NCBI GenBank assembly: GCA_022448645.1
Contig: JAKVBZ010000016.1
Coordinates: forward strand, 5,016-69,015
Length of the DNA stretch: 64,000 nucleotides
Source: Pirellulaceae bacterium
Lineage (GTDB): Bacteria; Planctomycetota; Planctomycetia; Pirellulales; Pirellulaceae
Reading direction: 5' to 3'
Shown: piece after piece, positions 56,134 to 64,000 of the stretch
Layout: every line of letters begins with the position of its first letter
Position numbering within the stretch: position 1 is the first letter of the stretch
The notes under the pieces: generated by a model
The model's database searches: none
What the model saw: the letters and a program-made list of their open reading frames with translations, nothing else
What the model was told of the DNA's origin: nothing
Position numbers and translations under genes: made by a program

Positions 56134-56739
56134 TTATTCGCTAGGAGCGTCTAACTGAACGATCCTGTCGCAGATACCGTTCGGCAATTCGACTGGTGAA
56201 GCAATCACTACCGTCAAACTGTCGAGCTGAGCCATGGCACGTGCAAATTGGGCTGCGCCTTGTTCGTCCAAATCCGACAGCGGCTCGTCCAACAGTAGCA
56301 GTTGGGGTTCGAGGGCCATCGTGCGGGCCAACGCAACTCGCTGAGCCTCACCACCCGAAAGTTGTTGCGCTGGACAGTCTACCAATGGTTCTAGATCAAA
56401 CAGCTGTAACCAGTGGTGCGCTACGTTTTCGGCGGCGGAGCGACTGTACCTTCGAGCACGTAACCCGTACATCGTGTTGAACAGTACGGTTCCGCGCAAC
56501 AAGAGGGGAGATTGATGTAGGTAGGCTCGGTTGTTTCTCCGTACGCTACAGTTAAATTCGCCTTGATAACTTGTTTCTAGTCCGGCCAATAGTCGTAATA
56601 AGGTGGTTTTTCCAGTGCCATTTCCACCTCGTATCGCCAAATGCTCACCAGGTTCGATGTCTAACTCACTGACGTGACATAGAACGTGAGCGTCTTTGAT
56701 GACGGATAACTGTCGAAGATGGACGAATGGTGAAGGCAT
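56134..56739 (-). CDS. tupC: Tungstate ABC transporter ATP-binding protein TupC
   Basis: This ABC ATPase of 201 residues powers the import of the oxyanion carried by TupA through TupB. It has Walker A GGNGTGKTT (about 38-46), signature LSGGEAQRVALARTM and Walker B LLLLDEPLSDLDEQG. The protein ends soon after the H-loop region and lacks the C-terminal extension of molybdate ModC, as usual for TupC. It lies 38 bases after tupB. Confidence 0.85.
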   Translation of the reverse strand: MPSPFVHLRQLSVIKDAHVLCHVSELDIEPGEHLAIRGGNGTGKTTLLRLLAGLETSYQGEFNCSVRRNNRAYLHQSPLLLRGTVLFNTMYGLRARRYSRSAAENVAHHWLQLFDLEPLVDCPAQQLSGGEAQRVALARTMALEPQLLLLDEPLSDLDEQGAAQFARAMAQLDSLTVVIASPVELPNGICDRIVQLDAPSE

Positions 56740-56777
56740 TTTGTTAAACAGGCGAAAACTTGTTTACAGTGGTAAGT

Positions 56778-57485
56778 CTAGCGGTCTTCACGTCCCATAG
56801 CGACAACGATGCTGGTAACGAACAGCGCAATCAGCAGCAGGCATAGTCCCATTGCCATCCCACGAGCAAACTCACCTCTCCCCGTTTCCATGGCTGTGGC
56901 GGTGGCTAGTGTTTGAGTCCGGGTGGGGATGTTTCCTCCCACCATCATGGCAATTCCTAATTCTGTCACACAACGGGAAAACGCGGTGACGATTGACAGC
57001 AGAATCCCGGTCCTGGCTTCAGACCAGTAAGTCAGGCATCGCCGAATAGGGCCCGCGCCAAGTGTCCGGACCGTCTCGGCGATGCGTATGTCCAACGAGC
57101 GAATCGCGCCATGGGTGATAGATACCACTAAAGGAAGGCCCAAGGCAAACTCGCCGACGACGATCGCCCAAGGTGTATAGAGCAGCTCCGCGCTGGACCA
57201 GGGTCCGTGGCGGGAGAAGAGAGCGTAACAGACAAGTCCGAGGAACACGGTCGGAATTGCCATGCCAGCGCGGAATATCAGCACTATCCAGCGTCGGCCA
57301 GGAAAACTAATCCGGGCCAAAAAGGTACCTACTGGGAGGCCGACTAGTGTAGCACAGGCCACGGCTAACGCCGATATCCAAACGCTGCGTAAAGCTGCTC
57401 CGTAGACGACCGGATCGCCGGACCAAATTAACCGTAGCGCTTCGTGTAGGCTGTCCCAGATAAGCGTCATAATGGAGGTCCACAC
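56778..57485 (-). CDS. tupB: Tungstate ABC transporter permease TupB
   Basis: The 235-residue permease has about five transmembrane helices (near 30-55, 65-88, 105-125, 160-180 and 205-228). The cytoplasmic EAA-like loop reads AETVRTLGAGPIRRCLTYW, and GIAMMVGGNI with the following TQTLATA is characteristic of TupB/ModB-type permeases. It starts 10 bases after tupA and precedes tupC, so the order is tupA-tupB-tupC. Confidence 0.87.
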   Translation of the reverse strand: MWTSIMTLIWDSLHEALRLIWSGDPVVYGAALRSVWISALAVACATLVGLPVGTFLARISFPGRRWIVLIFRAGMAIPTVFLGLVCYALFSRHGPWSSAELLYTPWAIVVGEFALGLPLVVSITHGAIRSLDIRIAETVRTLGAGPIRRCLTYWSEARTGILLSIVTAFSRCVTELGIAMMVGGNIPTRTQTLATATAMETGRGEFARGMAMGLCLLLIALFVTSIVVAMGREDR

Positions 57486-57495
57486 CGGGGAAAGG

Positions 57496-58341
57496 TCAGT
57501 TGGCGTTGGCTTCTAATCGTAACGGATAGAATAAAGGTTCTCCGCGCAGGTGGAAGTCGTGAATGATCTGTTGTGTGTCCTTTGCAATCAGGAAATCGAC
57601 GAACGCATGGGCCGTTTTGGAATTTATGTTGGCGTGTTTGTCGGGATTCACCACTAAAGCACTGTACGGGTTGTGCAACTCTTCGGACGACTGCACGAGC
57701 GGCTCCAGTGAAATCTTGTCTTTGAATTTCAAATAGGTACCTCGATCCGTCAGCACATAGGCCTGCATTTCATCGGCCATGATCAACGTTCGGCCCATGC
57801 CTTGACCACTTTGAATGTACCAGTCGCCATTGGGGGTGACTCCTGTTTTTGTCCATAGGGATTGTTCACGCTTGTGCGTGCCGCTGTCGTCACCCCGAGA
57901 TAGAAAGTTGGCCGTCGAGCTGTGGATGTTCCGGAACGCTTTTACCGGCGAACAGTCTCGAACTCCAGCCGGGTCCTCTTTGGGGCCAAGAATCTCAAAG
58001 GTGTTGTACATGATTTCCTCACGTCGAACGCCGTGCCCCGACGACATGAAAGCGTCCTCGGCAGTTCTATCGTGCACGAGAACTAAATCGACATCCCCCG
58101 AGACTCCCAGTTGAAGTGCTTGGCCCGTTCCCACGGCGAGTACTTCCACGCGGGCACTATGCTCGTCATTAAAGATTTCAATTAAATGGTCAATTAATCC
58201 CGTGTCTCGCGTACTGGTGGTGACCGCAAGTCGGAATACGTCAGAATGGTCAGTGTGTTGAACACATCCGGTGAAACCGGATGAGCACAACAGAATGACA
58301 GCCAGGAAAAGAGTCCATTCCCAACGTGTGTGGTACATCAC
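57496..58341 (-). CDS. tupA: Tungstate-binding lipoprotein TupA
   Basis: The 281-residue solute-binding protein has a signal peptide ending GFTGC, so it is probably a lipoprotein tethered outside the membrane. The oxyanion site motif TTSTRDTGL lies near the mature N-terminus. SRGDDSGTHKRE and DEMQAYVLTDRGTYL are the other TupA landmarks, which favour tungstate over molybdate. Substrate specificity cannot be proved from sequence. It could feed a tungsten or molybdenum cofactor enzyme; moaC is also in the window. Confidence 0.87.
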   Translation of the reverse strand: MMYHTRWEWTLFLAVILLCSSGFTGCVQHTDHSDVFRLAVTTSTRDTGLIDHLIEIFNDEHSARVEVLAVGTGQALQLGVSGDVDLVLVHDRTAEDAFMSSGHGVRREEIMYNTFEILGPKEDPAGVRDCSPVKAFRNIHSSTANFLSRGDDSGTHKREQSLWTKTGVTPNGDWYIQSGQGMGRTLIMADEMQAYVLTDRGTYLKFKDKISLEPLVQSSEELHNPYSALVVNPDKHANINSKTAHAFVDFLIAKDTQQIIHDFHLRGEPLFYPLRLEANAN

Positions 58342-58732
58342 CTTACTCCGAAGTTTCCGTAGCTGGCTGCCAGTCAGAATGCTGCAATAGTGTTTGTGTT
58401 AGTTGAGAGCCAGTGAGTGTCCCCTCTCAATGATTTTCGTCAACACGCGTTGTGGTCCGGTGAGGCAACAGGGACTGTCCTCAACGTTCACGGAAAAACG
58501 ATCGACTTGCCCCTCTCCCTGATTCTTCTCGCATTCCCGAAGGGTGGGAAAGAAGTTCAGAAGACCATGTGAGTGGCATTGAGGTTCAGCACGGCGTCCT
58601 GCCAAGTTAACGGTAGAACGTGGCCAGGAAATGTTCAAGATTAGAGTTCCGCGGCAAAAATTCAAGCACCCTTTGGTTGTGGCTATATTATGCATATCTT
58701 ATGCGTATATCCATTTGAGGAGAAAATAGTCG
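58342..58732. other. 391-bp tupABC leader and upstream region
   Basis: No supported gene; a 98-codon minus-strand frame (58399-58695) has no recognisable feature. A perfect 7-bp inverted repeat TTGAGAG/CTCTCAA with a 14-base loop lies at 58403-58430, about 62-90 bases before the tupA start. A Moco/Tuco riboswitch would make sense here, but I could not match its conserved core by eye. Confidence 0.5.
58688..58708 (+). promoter_or_regulatory. Paired direct repeats, operator-like
   Basis: TTATGCATAT (58688-58697) and TTATGCGTAT (58699-58708) are two near-identical 10-base units with an 11-base period. They lie about 10 bases before AGGAG and 25 before the ATG of the degraded ribbon-helix-helix-like gene. 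RHH repressors commonly bind such tandem half-sites with helical spacing, so this may be the autoregulatory operator. It also lies upstream of tupA on the other strand. Confidence 0.5.
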
Positions 58733-59078
58733 ATGTCGAAGCTTGCCATCTATGTACCAAAGAAAGAAATGGAAATCATTGAGGAGTGGCGGTTGATCAT
58801 TTGAGCACCAGTGATTGATGAAATACGACGTGAACTAGGTTTTTGTGTAAATGATTTTAGAATTCAACACTAGCAGAGGATTTCGGGTGGAATCAGTGAA
58901 AGCCTTGGCAAATCGGGCCATATTATGTGGCTCCGAAACGGATCGAAAGATAGCTAAAGCCGAAACCAAAGTGTTGAAGGTAGAGGCAAAACTCGAAGCC
59001 ACTCGCAAGATTTATCTAGCCGCGTTGGTTGAAGTTGAGCGATATGGTGTTAGTGTGAGTGGAGCTGACACGATCTGA
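58733..59078 (+). pseudogene. Degraded ribbon-helix-helix-like gene
   Basis: ATG 58733 has a good AGGAG site (58718-58722). It opens a frame reading MSKLAIYVPKKEMEIIEEWR, which looks like the strand and first helix of an RHH DNA-binding domain. After 23 codons it meets an in-frame TGA at 58802-58804. The same frame then continues APVIDEIRRELG, which fits the second RHH helix, to a TAG at 58871-58873. A different frame (58851-59078) carries a further helical, Ala/Lys/Glu-rich tail (KIAKAETKVLKVEAKLEATR). One nonsense mutation and one frameshift would explain all three pieces. The alternative is three unrelated short ORFs. Confidence 0.55.
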
Positions 59079-59247
59079 TTTTTTTGTGGTGCGATCGCCG
59101 TTAGGGGGTCTTGGTTGTGGTGTACTCTGCGGCACAGGTCCGTTTATCGAGAAGCGGACTGAACTTGCCATATACGCGTAACGACGGTAGGTCATTATGG
59201 TACCAAGTATTTGGTGACTCCTGAGCGTGCCTGTCATACGGTGAAGG

Positions 59248-60393
59248 ATGCAGACCAAACGCATATTGCTGTTTTGCGAATACACGTCGTTGAATGGTGG
59301 TGAACGGTCTCTATTGAGTGTCTTGCCCAGGATACTGCAGCACTCGTTTGACGTGGCGGTTGCGTTACCTTCCGAGGGTGAGCTGGTGGAGGCGATTCGG
59401 TCCATGGGCATGGTGCCGATTCCCTTTGATTTTTACGATGCGGACGGTGTGCGGCTCTCGAAGGCAGCGCTAAGAGACTCTTTGGATAAGGTCATTCAAC
59501 AAGCGAAACCCGATTTATTTCATGCAAATAGCCTCATGGCAGGTCGCCTAGCGGGACCAGTGACTTCCAAGCTGAAGATCCCGAGTGTGGCTCATTTACG
59601 TGATATTATTCGGCTGAGTCGTACGGCCTTGGACGACCTTACCTGTCACTCTCAATTGGTTGCAGTTTCAGACGCAACCAGGTGTTGGTACGTTAGTCTG
59701 GGAGTGCCGGCCGACCTGATTTCCGTGGTCCACAATGGAGTTGATTTACGCACGTTTGTTCCACGTACCCGTACTGGTTGGCTGCATGCGGATTTGAACC
59801 TGCCCTCTTCTTCCAAGATCATCGGAGGAATCGGACAAATCGGAATGCGAAAGGGATGGGACGTTCTTTTGAGAGCGATGGCAAAGGTGGTACAGACTGA
59901 TGCTACTTGCCATTTGGTGGTTGTCGGCCAACGCCATTCCCGGAAAGAGGAAGCAGTACGGTTCGAGGAAGATTTGCACCGGCAAGCTCAACAGGCTCCT
60001 CTGCGGGGGCATGTGCATTTTCTGGGCACACGGGTCGACGTTCCTGAGTTATTGGCAGAATTCGACGTGCTGGTACATCCGGCACGACAGGAGCCGTTAG
60101 GAAGGGTTCTTCTCGAAGCCGCCGCGACAGGGCTTCCTATCGTCGCTACAGACGTAGGAGGTACGACGGATATTTTTCCACGCGAGTTGAAGGCTGCCGT
60201 TTTAGTGCCTCCTGAAGACCATTCGGCGTTGGCAGAATCGGTTTTGGCTGTGACGCAGGACCGGAAATGGAGCGAACAGTTGGGACAGGCTGCGAGAAAA
60301 CGTGCAGAAACATGCTTTTCCGCCGAAACAGCTGCCGATAACCTGATGACCATTTATCAGCAGCTCTGTACGTCTAATCGATCGGCAAGATGA
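59248..60393 (+). CDS. GT4-type glycosyltransferase
   Basis: The 381-residue product has the two Rossmann domains of GT-B glycosyltransferases. The N-terminal domain opens with KRILLFCEYTSLNGGERSLL. The C-terminal nucleotide-sugar domain has IGGIGQIGMRKGWDVLL and the conserved E-X7-E motif in HPARQEPLGRVLLEAAATG. It is probably cytoplasmic and acts in polysaccharide or glycolipid assembly. No other polysaccharide genes are adjacent, so the acceptor is unknown. Confidence 0.88.
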   Translation: MQTKRILLFCEYTSLNGGERSLLSVLPRILQHSFDVAVALPSEGELVEAIRSMGMVPIPFDFYDADGVRLSKAALRDSLDKVIQQAKPDLFHANSLMAGRLAGPVTSKLKIPSVAHLRDIIRLSRTALDDLTCHSQLVAVSDATRCWYVSLGVPADLISVVHNGVDLRTFVPRTRTGWLHADLNLPSSSKIIGGIGQIGMRKGWDVLLRAMAKVVQTDATCHLVVVGQRHSRKEEAVRFEEDLHRQAQQAPLRGHVHFLGTRVDVPELLAEFDVLVHPARQEPLGRVLLEAAATGLPIVATDVGGTTDIFPRELKAAVLVPPEDHSALAESVLAVTQDRKWSEQLGQAARKRAETCFSAETAADNLMTIYQQLCTSNRSAR

Positions 60394-60410
60394 TTTCTAT
60401 CATCAAGGAG

Positions 60411-60437
60411 TTGTCGAAAATCGACATTGTCGAAAAT
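60411..60437 (+). repeat. 11-bp direct repeat pair
   Basis: TTGTCGAAAAT occurs at 60411-60421 and again at 60427-60437, a 16-base period, in the spacer after the glycosyltransferase gene. It could be a binding site or simply chance. Confidence 0.4.
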
Positions 60438-60701
60438 GTGCCACTTTTACGCACATTGAATGCAGATAACTCGTTTTTTGGGTGGATTATGACTTTCTAT
60501 GAAGTCATGAAGGAAAACGTGGTCACCGACTCAAAACTGAGCTAGATTTCCATTGAGGCTCGGCCATGAAACCGTTTGTCGAGCTGCTTATCTATTCTGT
60601 CGATTCGAGACCATCCGGAACTGTGTTCGCAGCCCCCTCTGTTTTCCGGAAACTCGGTCCAGTACATCAGATTCGCATACATTGATAGTCAGGACCCGGC
60701 C

Positions 60702-61037
60702 ATGAAGTGTCAAGAACTTGCGGCGCAGATCGAAGAGCTCCAACCTGAGGCTGGAGCCAGTGATGTAGCTCGGTTGTGCTTGTTGTTATGTACGTCCGTG
60801 GACGACACCGAACAGTTGAACGACGTTGACCGACTCACATCAGCCTGGAATGAAATGGGACTGAAACTACAGTTAGCGACGGACCAGCATGCGGCGATGA
60901 CTGCCGAACTGGAATCACTGGCGGCGTCTGACCCCAAGAAATTTCAACCAGAGCAAATCTGGGTCTTGATTCGAGCGATCAAGGTACAGAGCCAGATTTT
61001 GCAGTTTTATGTCGGGCAACCCGTGCTCGACGTCTGA
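60702..61037 (+). CDS. Small protein of unknown function
   Basis: The 111-residue product is acidic and helical, with no signal peptide or membrane segment. It has heptad-like stretches (CQELAAQIEELQ, LATDQHAAMTAELESLAA). I do not recognise a family. ATG 60702 is preceded by AGGA with 8 bases between them, which supports it over the longer frame from 60576. It converges on the MORN-repeat gene, 15 bases away. Confidence 0.6.
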   Translation: MKCQELAAQIEELQPEAGASDVARLCLLLCTSVDDTEQLNDVDRLTSAWNEMGLKLQLATDQHAAMTAELESLAASDPKKFQPEQIWVLIRAIKVQSQILQFYVGQPVLDV

Positions 61038-61052
61038 ATTGTAAAAGATCCT

Positions 61053-62240
61053 TTACCGATGGAAACCGAAGATGTCGTCGTTACGACGATCCGCTGTAGA
61101 AGCTTCGTTTCCGGAAGACGCATTTAACTCGGTTTCCAATATTTCTAGTGTGATTTCCGAGGCGTGGAGCTTTTGTGAAATCAGACCGTTGGCTCTCCAA
61201 AAGGTCCACATTTCGGTGGGGGACCCGCGGTCAAAATAGCCCTGGGCCATCTTCTGGCCATTGTCGTGCCACCAAAGCCATATACCGTACTCAACACCCC
61301 CGCGGTAACTTCCGCTAACCTGCTTCTGCCCGTTGGGATACCACCAAGTGAATTCACCGTCACGTTGGTTGTATGAATAGCGTCCAACGACCTTGTACTT
61401 TCCATTTTCGTGCCACTCTGTCCAGCCTCCATGACGCTTGGGATCTCCGATCATCTTATAGGTGGCAGGCTGGGCTCCCCACCAATCGTCTGGATCCACC
61501 AGAACCATTTCAGGGTGGAGGTACACGCCTTCCGATTTTTTCTTGCCGGTTTTGTCGTAACCGACCCGATTGGCCAATTTACGGCCTTTTTGATAGGTGT
61601 CGTCTACGATCAAATTCCCTTGAGCGTCCCATTGGCGCAGTTGTCCATGAATTTGCCCCTGGACAAAGGGGATCTCTTGCATTAATTGTCCCTGGGGCAA
61701 ATACAATTTGCATAGACCGTTGCGTTTTCCATCGATGAATTCGACAACGCTAATTTTCCTTCTCTGACTGTCAGTGATGGTCCAGGTACCGTGTAATTGG
61801 CCGACACGAAGGGTAGCTGCCGAGGTAAAAGGAGCTTCAAAGTTCTTGTACGGTATGGTCGTGTACAATTTCGAGGCCTCTGCTGAATGAACATACGTCC
61901 AACGTCCATCCGGAATGCCGTTTTGATAACGTCCAACGGCCAATTGATTTCCTGTGCGGTCAAAGGCTCGCCATTCACCGTGCTGAATGTAGTTACCATC
62001 CTTATCTTGAGTTACTTCGCGACGTATTTTCACTTGGCCGGTGTCGTAGCGTTCGTTGATGATTTCGATGTTCGCGTTGTCCGAAGGATCGACCGCGACA
62101 GGTGCTGAATTAAATTCGTCTATGTAGGTGGCACTGTCTTCGATTCCTGACGGTAGCTGGTGCAACTGGTCAGCAAAAGACATGACAGTGGAGCACAACA
62201 GCAAACATGTCATGGATAGCGTTTTACTGATGCCGGCCAT
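61053..62240 (-). CDS. Exported MORN-repeat protein
   Basis: A Sec signal peptide (AGISKTLSMTCLLLCSTVMSFA) is followed by about nine MORN_2-type repeats of the form 'G.W..W..NGQ..', for example GEWRAFDRTGNQL, PDGRWTYVHS, HGGWTEWHENGKYKVVGRY and EYGIWLWWHDNGQK. I chose ATG 62240, with AAAGGA 6 bases upstream; the frame is open to 62375. It resembles the MORN lipoprotein at 17710 in repeat type but has no lipobox, so it is probably secreted or periplasmic. The last 40 residues are polar and helical. Confidence 0.82.
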   Translation of the reverse strand: MAGISKTLSMTCLLLCSTVMSFADQLHQLPSGIEDSATYIDEFNSAPVAVDPSDNANIEIINERYDTGQVKIRREVTQDKDGNYIQHGEWRAFDRTGNQLAVGRYQNGIPDGRWTYVHSAEASKLYTTIPYKNFEAPFTSAATLRVGQLHGTWTITDSQRRKISVVEFIDGKRNGLCKLYLPQGQLMQEIPFVQGQIHGQLRQWDAQGNLIVDDTYQKGRKLANRVGYDKTGKKKSEGVYLHPEMVLVDPDDWWGAQPATYKMIGDPKRHGGWTEWHENGKYKVVGRYSYNQRDGEFTWWYPNGQKQVSGSYRGGVEYGIWLWWHDNGQKMAQGYFDRGSPTEMWTFWRANGLISQKLHASEITLEILETELNASSGNEASTADRRNDDIFGFHR

Positions 62241-62581
62241 GCTTGGTCCTTTCAGAGAAAAGTGCCACTCGTCAGGTAGATGAAGAGCTTCAGAAACGGG
62301 CCCGGCCGGATTAACTGATGGAGCGTTTTCTGCTAGATCGACTGATTTAGCCGTAAATCGCAGCATCTTGCACAATGGTGTTACGGATTACGTAATAGAC
62401 CAAGTTTTAGCAGGGCTAATGAACTGCGCAGTTTGCCGAATTTAAGAAGGAGGACTTGTTGTCTTAGAAGTTCGTCCGTTTGCTCCAAAACCTGTTAATC
62501 CGGGGTTCTGACGTCAATAAGCAGGCGGAAAGGATATGGCTTGGAAATTTGTGATACGGATAGAACGATGGTGAGAAACCA
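62241..62581. other. 341-bp gap between the BBP7-type gene and the MORN gene
   Basis: Both neighbours are on the minus strand. No supported gene or strong terminator is visible. It probably contains the MORN gene promoter. Confidence 0.45.
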
Positions 62582-64000
62582 CTAGTAATTCCAGTGCAGG
62601 AATAGGGTCGCTGCATGAACGAAATGGTCGGTCTGATGAAACTCAAATGGGGCATCGTTGATCTGAGATTGAGTAATATCCATCGCAAGATTCACCTGGT
62701 CTCCTGCGACGACGATATCGTTCCAATACATGAATTGGTAGCCAGCACCCAGTCGAAGACGGCACGTCAAATCATAGCTCAATGAAATTTGGGCCTCCGG
62801 ATTCACTCCGAAACGTGTGCGTTCGTAGTTGCCAATGTTTTGCCCTGGCTGAGCTAGCAGCCCACCTTCTGAGGTCGAATCGACGACTCCGGGTAGTGAA
62901 GTCACCGTTTGCCCGTCTATTGTCACCTCCTGACGCATCCGACCCAAGGCTACCTTGCCTGCTAAGGACAGTGTCCAACAACCGTAGCGAGACACTGATT
63001 TCATGCCAATGGTGGATCCGTGGAACTCGTTTCTTGTGTCGAACAAATCGAAAGCATCCAGGGTCGTACCGACCTGTCCGAGGAAGGCTGGATCCAGGCT
63101 GATCAGGCTGTTGTTGACCAGAAGGCGGTCGTCAATGCGAGTGAAACGCAGGCCGGTAATTAAGTCGAGTCGCGTTTCGGGCATCGAGGTCAAAACGTTA
63201 CAAACTCCGCCTCCCAGGTGGCGGACACCAGGCACACGATGCATGCACGGGAGATTCAGAGCATAACGGAGACAAGTTCCTACTTCACCGGCGAGGAAAA
63301 ATAATCGAGGAGTCCTTGGACACGCTCCTATTTGGTGTCGTAGGAATAACTCGCCACTTTGGATCTCCGTTCCTCCTTTTACATTAACCCGTCCATTGAC
63401 GAGTCCCGGATAAGCTACCAATTGAGACGCCTGGACGTTGTTTAACGTATCAAAAAATGGCCGTGCGAGGATTGGAGATCCGTTACTGGAAGTGGTAAAA
63501 CCGATCTCGTCTTCTGGCAAGTACGTAAACGCTACGCCCACGCCTTTTCTGCCGTCAAATCTCTGCAGCCATAAGCCCAGTTCGCCGCCAAAACCAAGCT
63601 GAGGATTGTTGTCGAAGTTGTTGTCTCCAAAGCGAATCGTGGTCGTGGGGAGCCCCAACACGCCGGCTTGCAATTGCGATGTCGCTGGAGGACCTGCAGG
63701 ACTTGACGTGACCAAGGTAGGTAGACGTCGGCTCTTTTGGAAACTGAAAACAGACTGAGCACTGGCCCAAACTTTTGCGTTGCGGCATAAGGAAGACTCG
63801 CACATTCCCACACCTGGCCGGCGCAACAGATCCTGTGGAAAGGAGGTAGCGTCGATGCTCTGAGGGTGTCCTTCGAGCAAAGGATATCCGGCCGGCATAA
63901 CGCCTGCAGCGTAGTAGTTGCTCGGTGCGACGTGCGTCGGGGCATTACCTAGTGCCACGCTGGAAAGCGATTCCATCGCGGGAGAATACGCCACTTGCTG
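62582..64000 (-). CDS. BBP7-type outer-membrane beta-barrel protein, 5' end outside window
   Basis: The frame stays open to the right edge with no stop, so the start lies beyond the window; the GTG at 63994 is only the first visible start codon. The sequence shows alternating strands typical of an outer-membrane barrel and the planctomycete BBP7 pattern: RLDLITGLRFTRIDDRL, FDTRNEFHGSTIGM, WTLSLAGKVALGRMRQEVTI, a conserved NIGNYERTRFGVNPEAQISL, and a C-terminal strand ending HFVHAATLFLHWNY, with an aromatic last residue suited to Bam recognition. The N-terminal part is Cys-containing and low in strands. Function beyond the barrel fold is unknown. Confidence 0.8.
   Translation of the reverse strand, partial: QQVAYSPAMESLSSVALGNAPTHVAPSNYYAAGVMPAGYPLLEGHPQSIDATSFPQDLLRRPGVGMCESSLCRNAKVWASAQSVFSFQKSRRLPTLVTSSPAGPPATSQLQAGVLGLPTTTIRFGDNNFDNNPQLGFGGELGLWLQRFDGRKGVGVAFTYLPEDEIGFTTSSNGSPILARPFFDTLNNVQASQLVAYPGLVNGRVNVKGGTEIQSGELFLRHQIGACPRTPRLFFLAGEVGTCLRYALNLPCMHRVPGVRHLGGGVCNVLTSMPETRLDLITGLRFTRIDDRLLVNNSLISLDPAFLGQVGTTLDAFDLFDTRNEFHGSTIGMKSVSRYGCWTLSLAGKVALGRMRQEVTIDGQTVTSLPGVVDSTSEGGLLAQPGQNIGNYERTRFGVNPEAQISLSYDLTCRLRLGAGYQFMYWNDIVVAGDQVNLAMDITQSQINDAPFEFHQTDHFVHAATLFLHWNY

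Noticed and set aside
58399..58695. 98-codon open frame upstream of tupA
   Set aside because: No domain or ribosome binding site. Part of it resembles translation of the CTCCCT/GGGAGAG-type repeat sequence rather than a protein.
58342..58732. Possible Moco/Tuco riboswitch upstream of tupABC
   Set aside because: The context fits, but I could not find the conserved core; only a simple hairpin is visible.
58802..58804. In-frame TGA read as selenocysteine in the RHH-like gene
   Set aside because: RHH proteins do not use selenocysteine, no SECIS-like hairpin follows, and a second stop and a frame change follow soon after.
1..64000. CRISPR arrays, insertion sequences, prophage genes, rRNA genes
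   Set aside because: No regularly spaced repeats, transposase, integrase, phage structural or rRNA signatures were seen in either strand.

Overview
The window looks like a chromosomal segment of a marine or freshwater planctomycete (Pirellulales-like). The evidence is a giant exported protein with a LEPR-type N-terminal motif and a dockerin-like tail, a BBP7-type outer-membrane barrel at the right edge, a FlgI-like/HEAT lipoprotein, an exported protein with a cytochrome-like C-H motif, several Gfo/Idh/MocA oxidoreductases and phytanoyl-CoA-dioxygenase-like enzymes, and a pair of genes resembling bacterial methanofuran/H4MPT-type C1 cofactor genes. Many genes lack a clear Shine-Dalgarno sequence and several use GTG or TTG starts, which also fits this group. 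I see no phage, insertion sequence, CRISPR array, rRNA or convincing tRNA. All taxonomic and functional names come from motif reading, not from a database search.

Layout. 1-6035: a scramblase-like protein, a fused AMMECR1-MEMO protein, a zinc-ribbon/PH membrane protein, NrdR, then (minus strand) MoaC followed by a polyprenyl diphosphate synthase whose better start is an internal GTG. 6036-7968: two sparse regions around an HTH-receiver regulator, one of them holding four strong hairpins. 7969-16117 (minus): SMC, the FlgI/HEAT lipoprotein, an ABC-2 permease and an acylphosphatase. 16220-27704 (plus): an exported CX4CH protein, a MORN-repeat lipoprotein, RecQ, FtsH, RsgA, a DoxX-like protein with a large insertion, and a Tat-signal Gfo/Idh protein. 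27931-39601 (minus): a PhyH-like enzyme, the 2728-residue LEPR/lamin-tail/LamG/CotH protein, a second Gfo/Idh protein and an SDR.

39869-45410 is a compact plus-strand housekeeping operon, xseA-xseB-ispA-dxs-nadK. It joins exonuclease VII, the first enzyme of the MEP isoprenoid route, a short-chain prenyl diphosphate synthase and NAD kinase. It is followed by an exported protein of unknown function, a PQQ-type beta-propeller, a second PhyH-like enzyme and a glycine-zipper lipoprotein.

50339-58341 (minus) holds an E1 alpha-beta fusion dehydrogenase tightly followed by MfnF-like and MfnE-like genes, then upstream an SDR-VOC pair and a tupABC tungstate-type importer. Upstream of tupA lies a degraded ribbon-helix-helix-like gene that still has a ribosome binding site and a pair of operator-like direct repeats. 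The right end carries a glycosyltransferase, a small unknown protein, a second MORN-repeat protein and the truncated outer-membrane barrel gene.

The strongest leads are the C1-cofactor pair coupled to the E1 fusion, the AMMECR1-MEMO fusion, the FlgI-like/HEAT lipoprotein without flagellar neighbours, the tandemly duplicated giant surface protein, the decayed repressor beside tupABC, and the hairpin cluster at 6318-6540.
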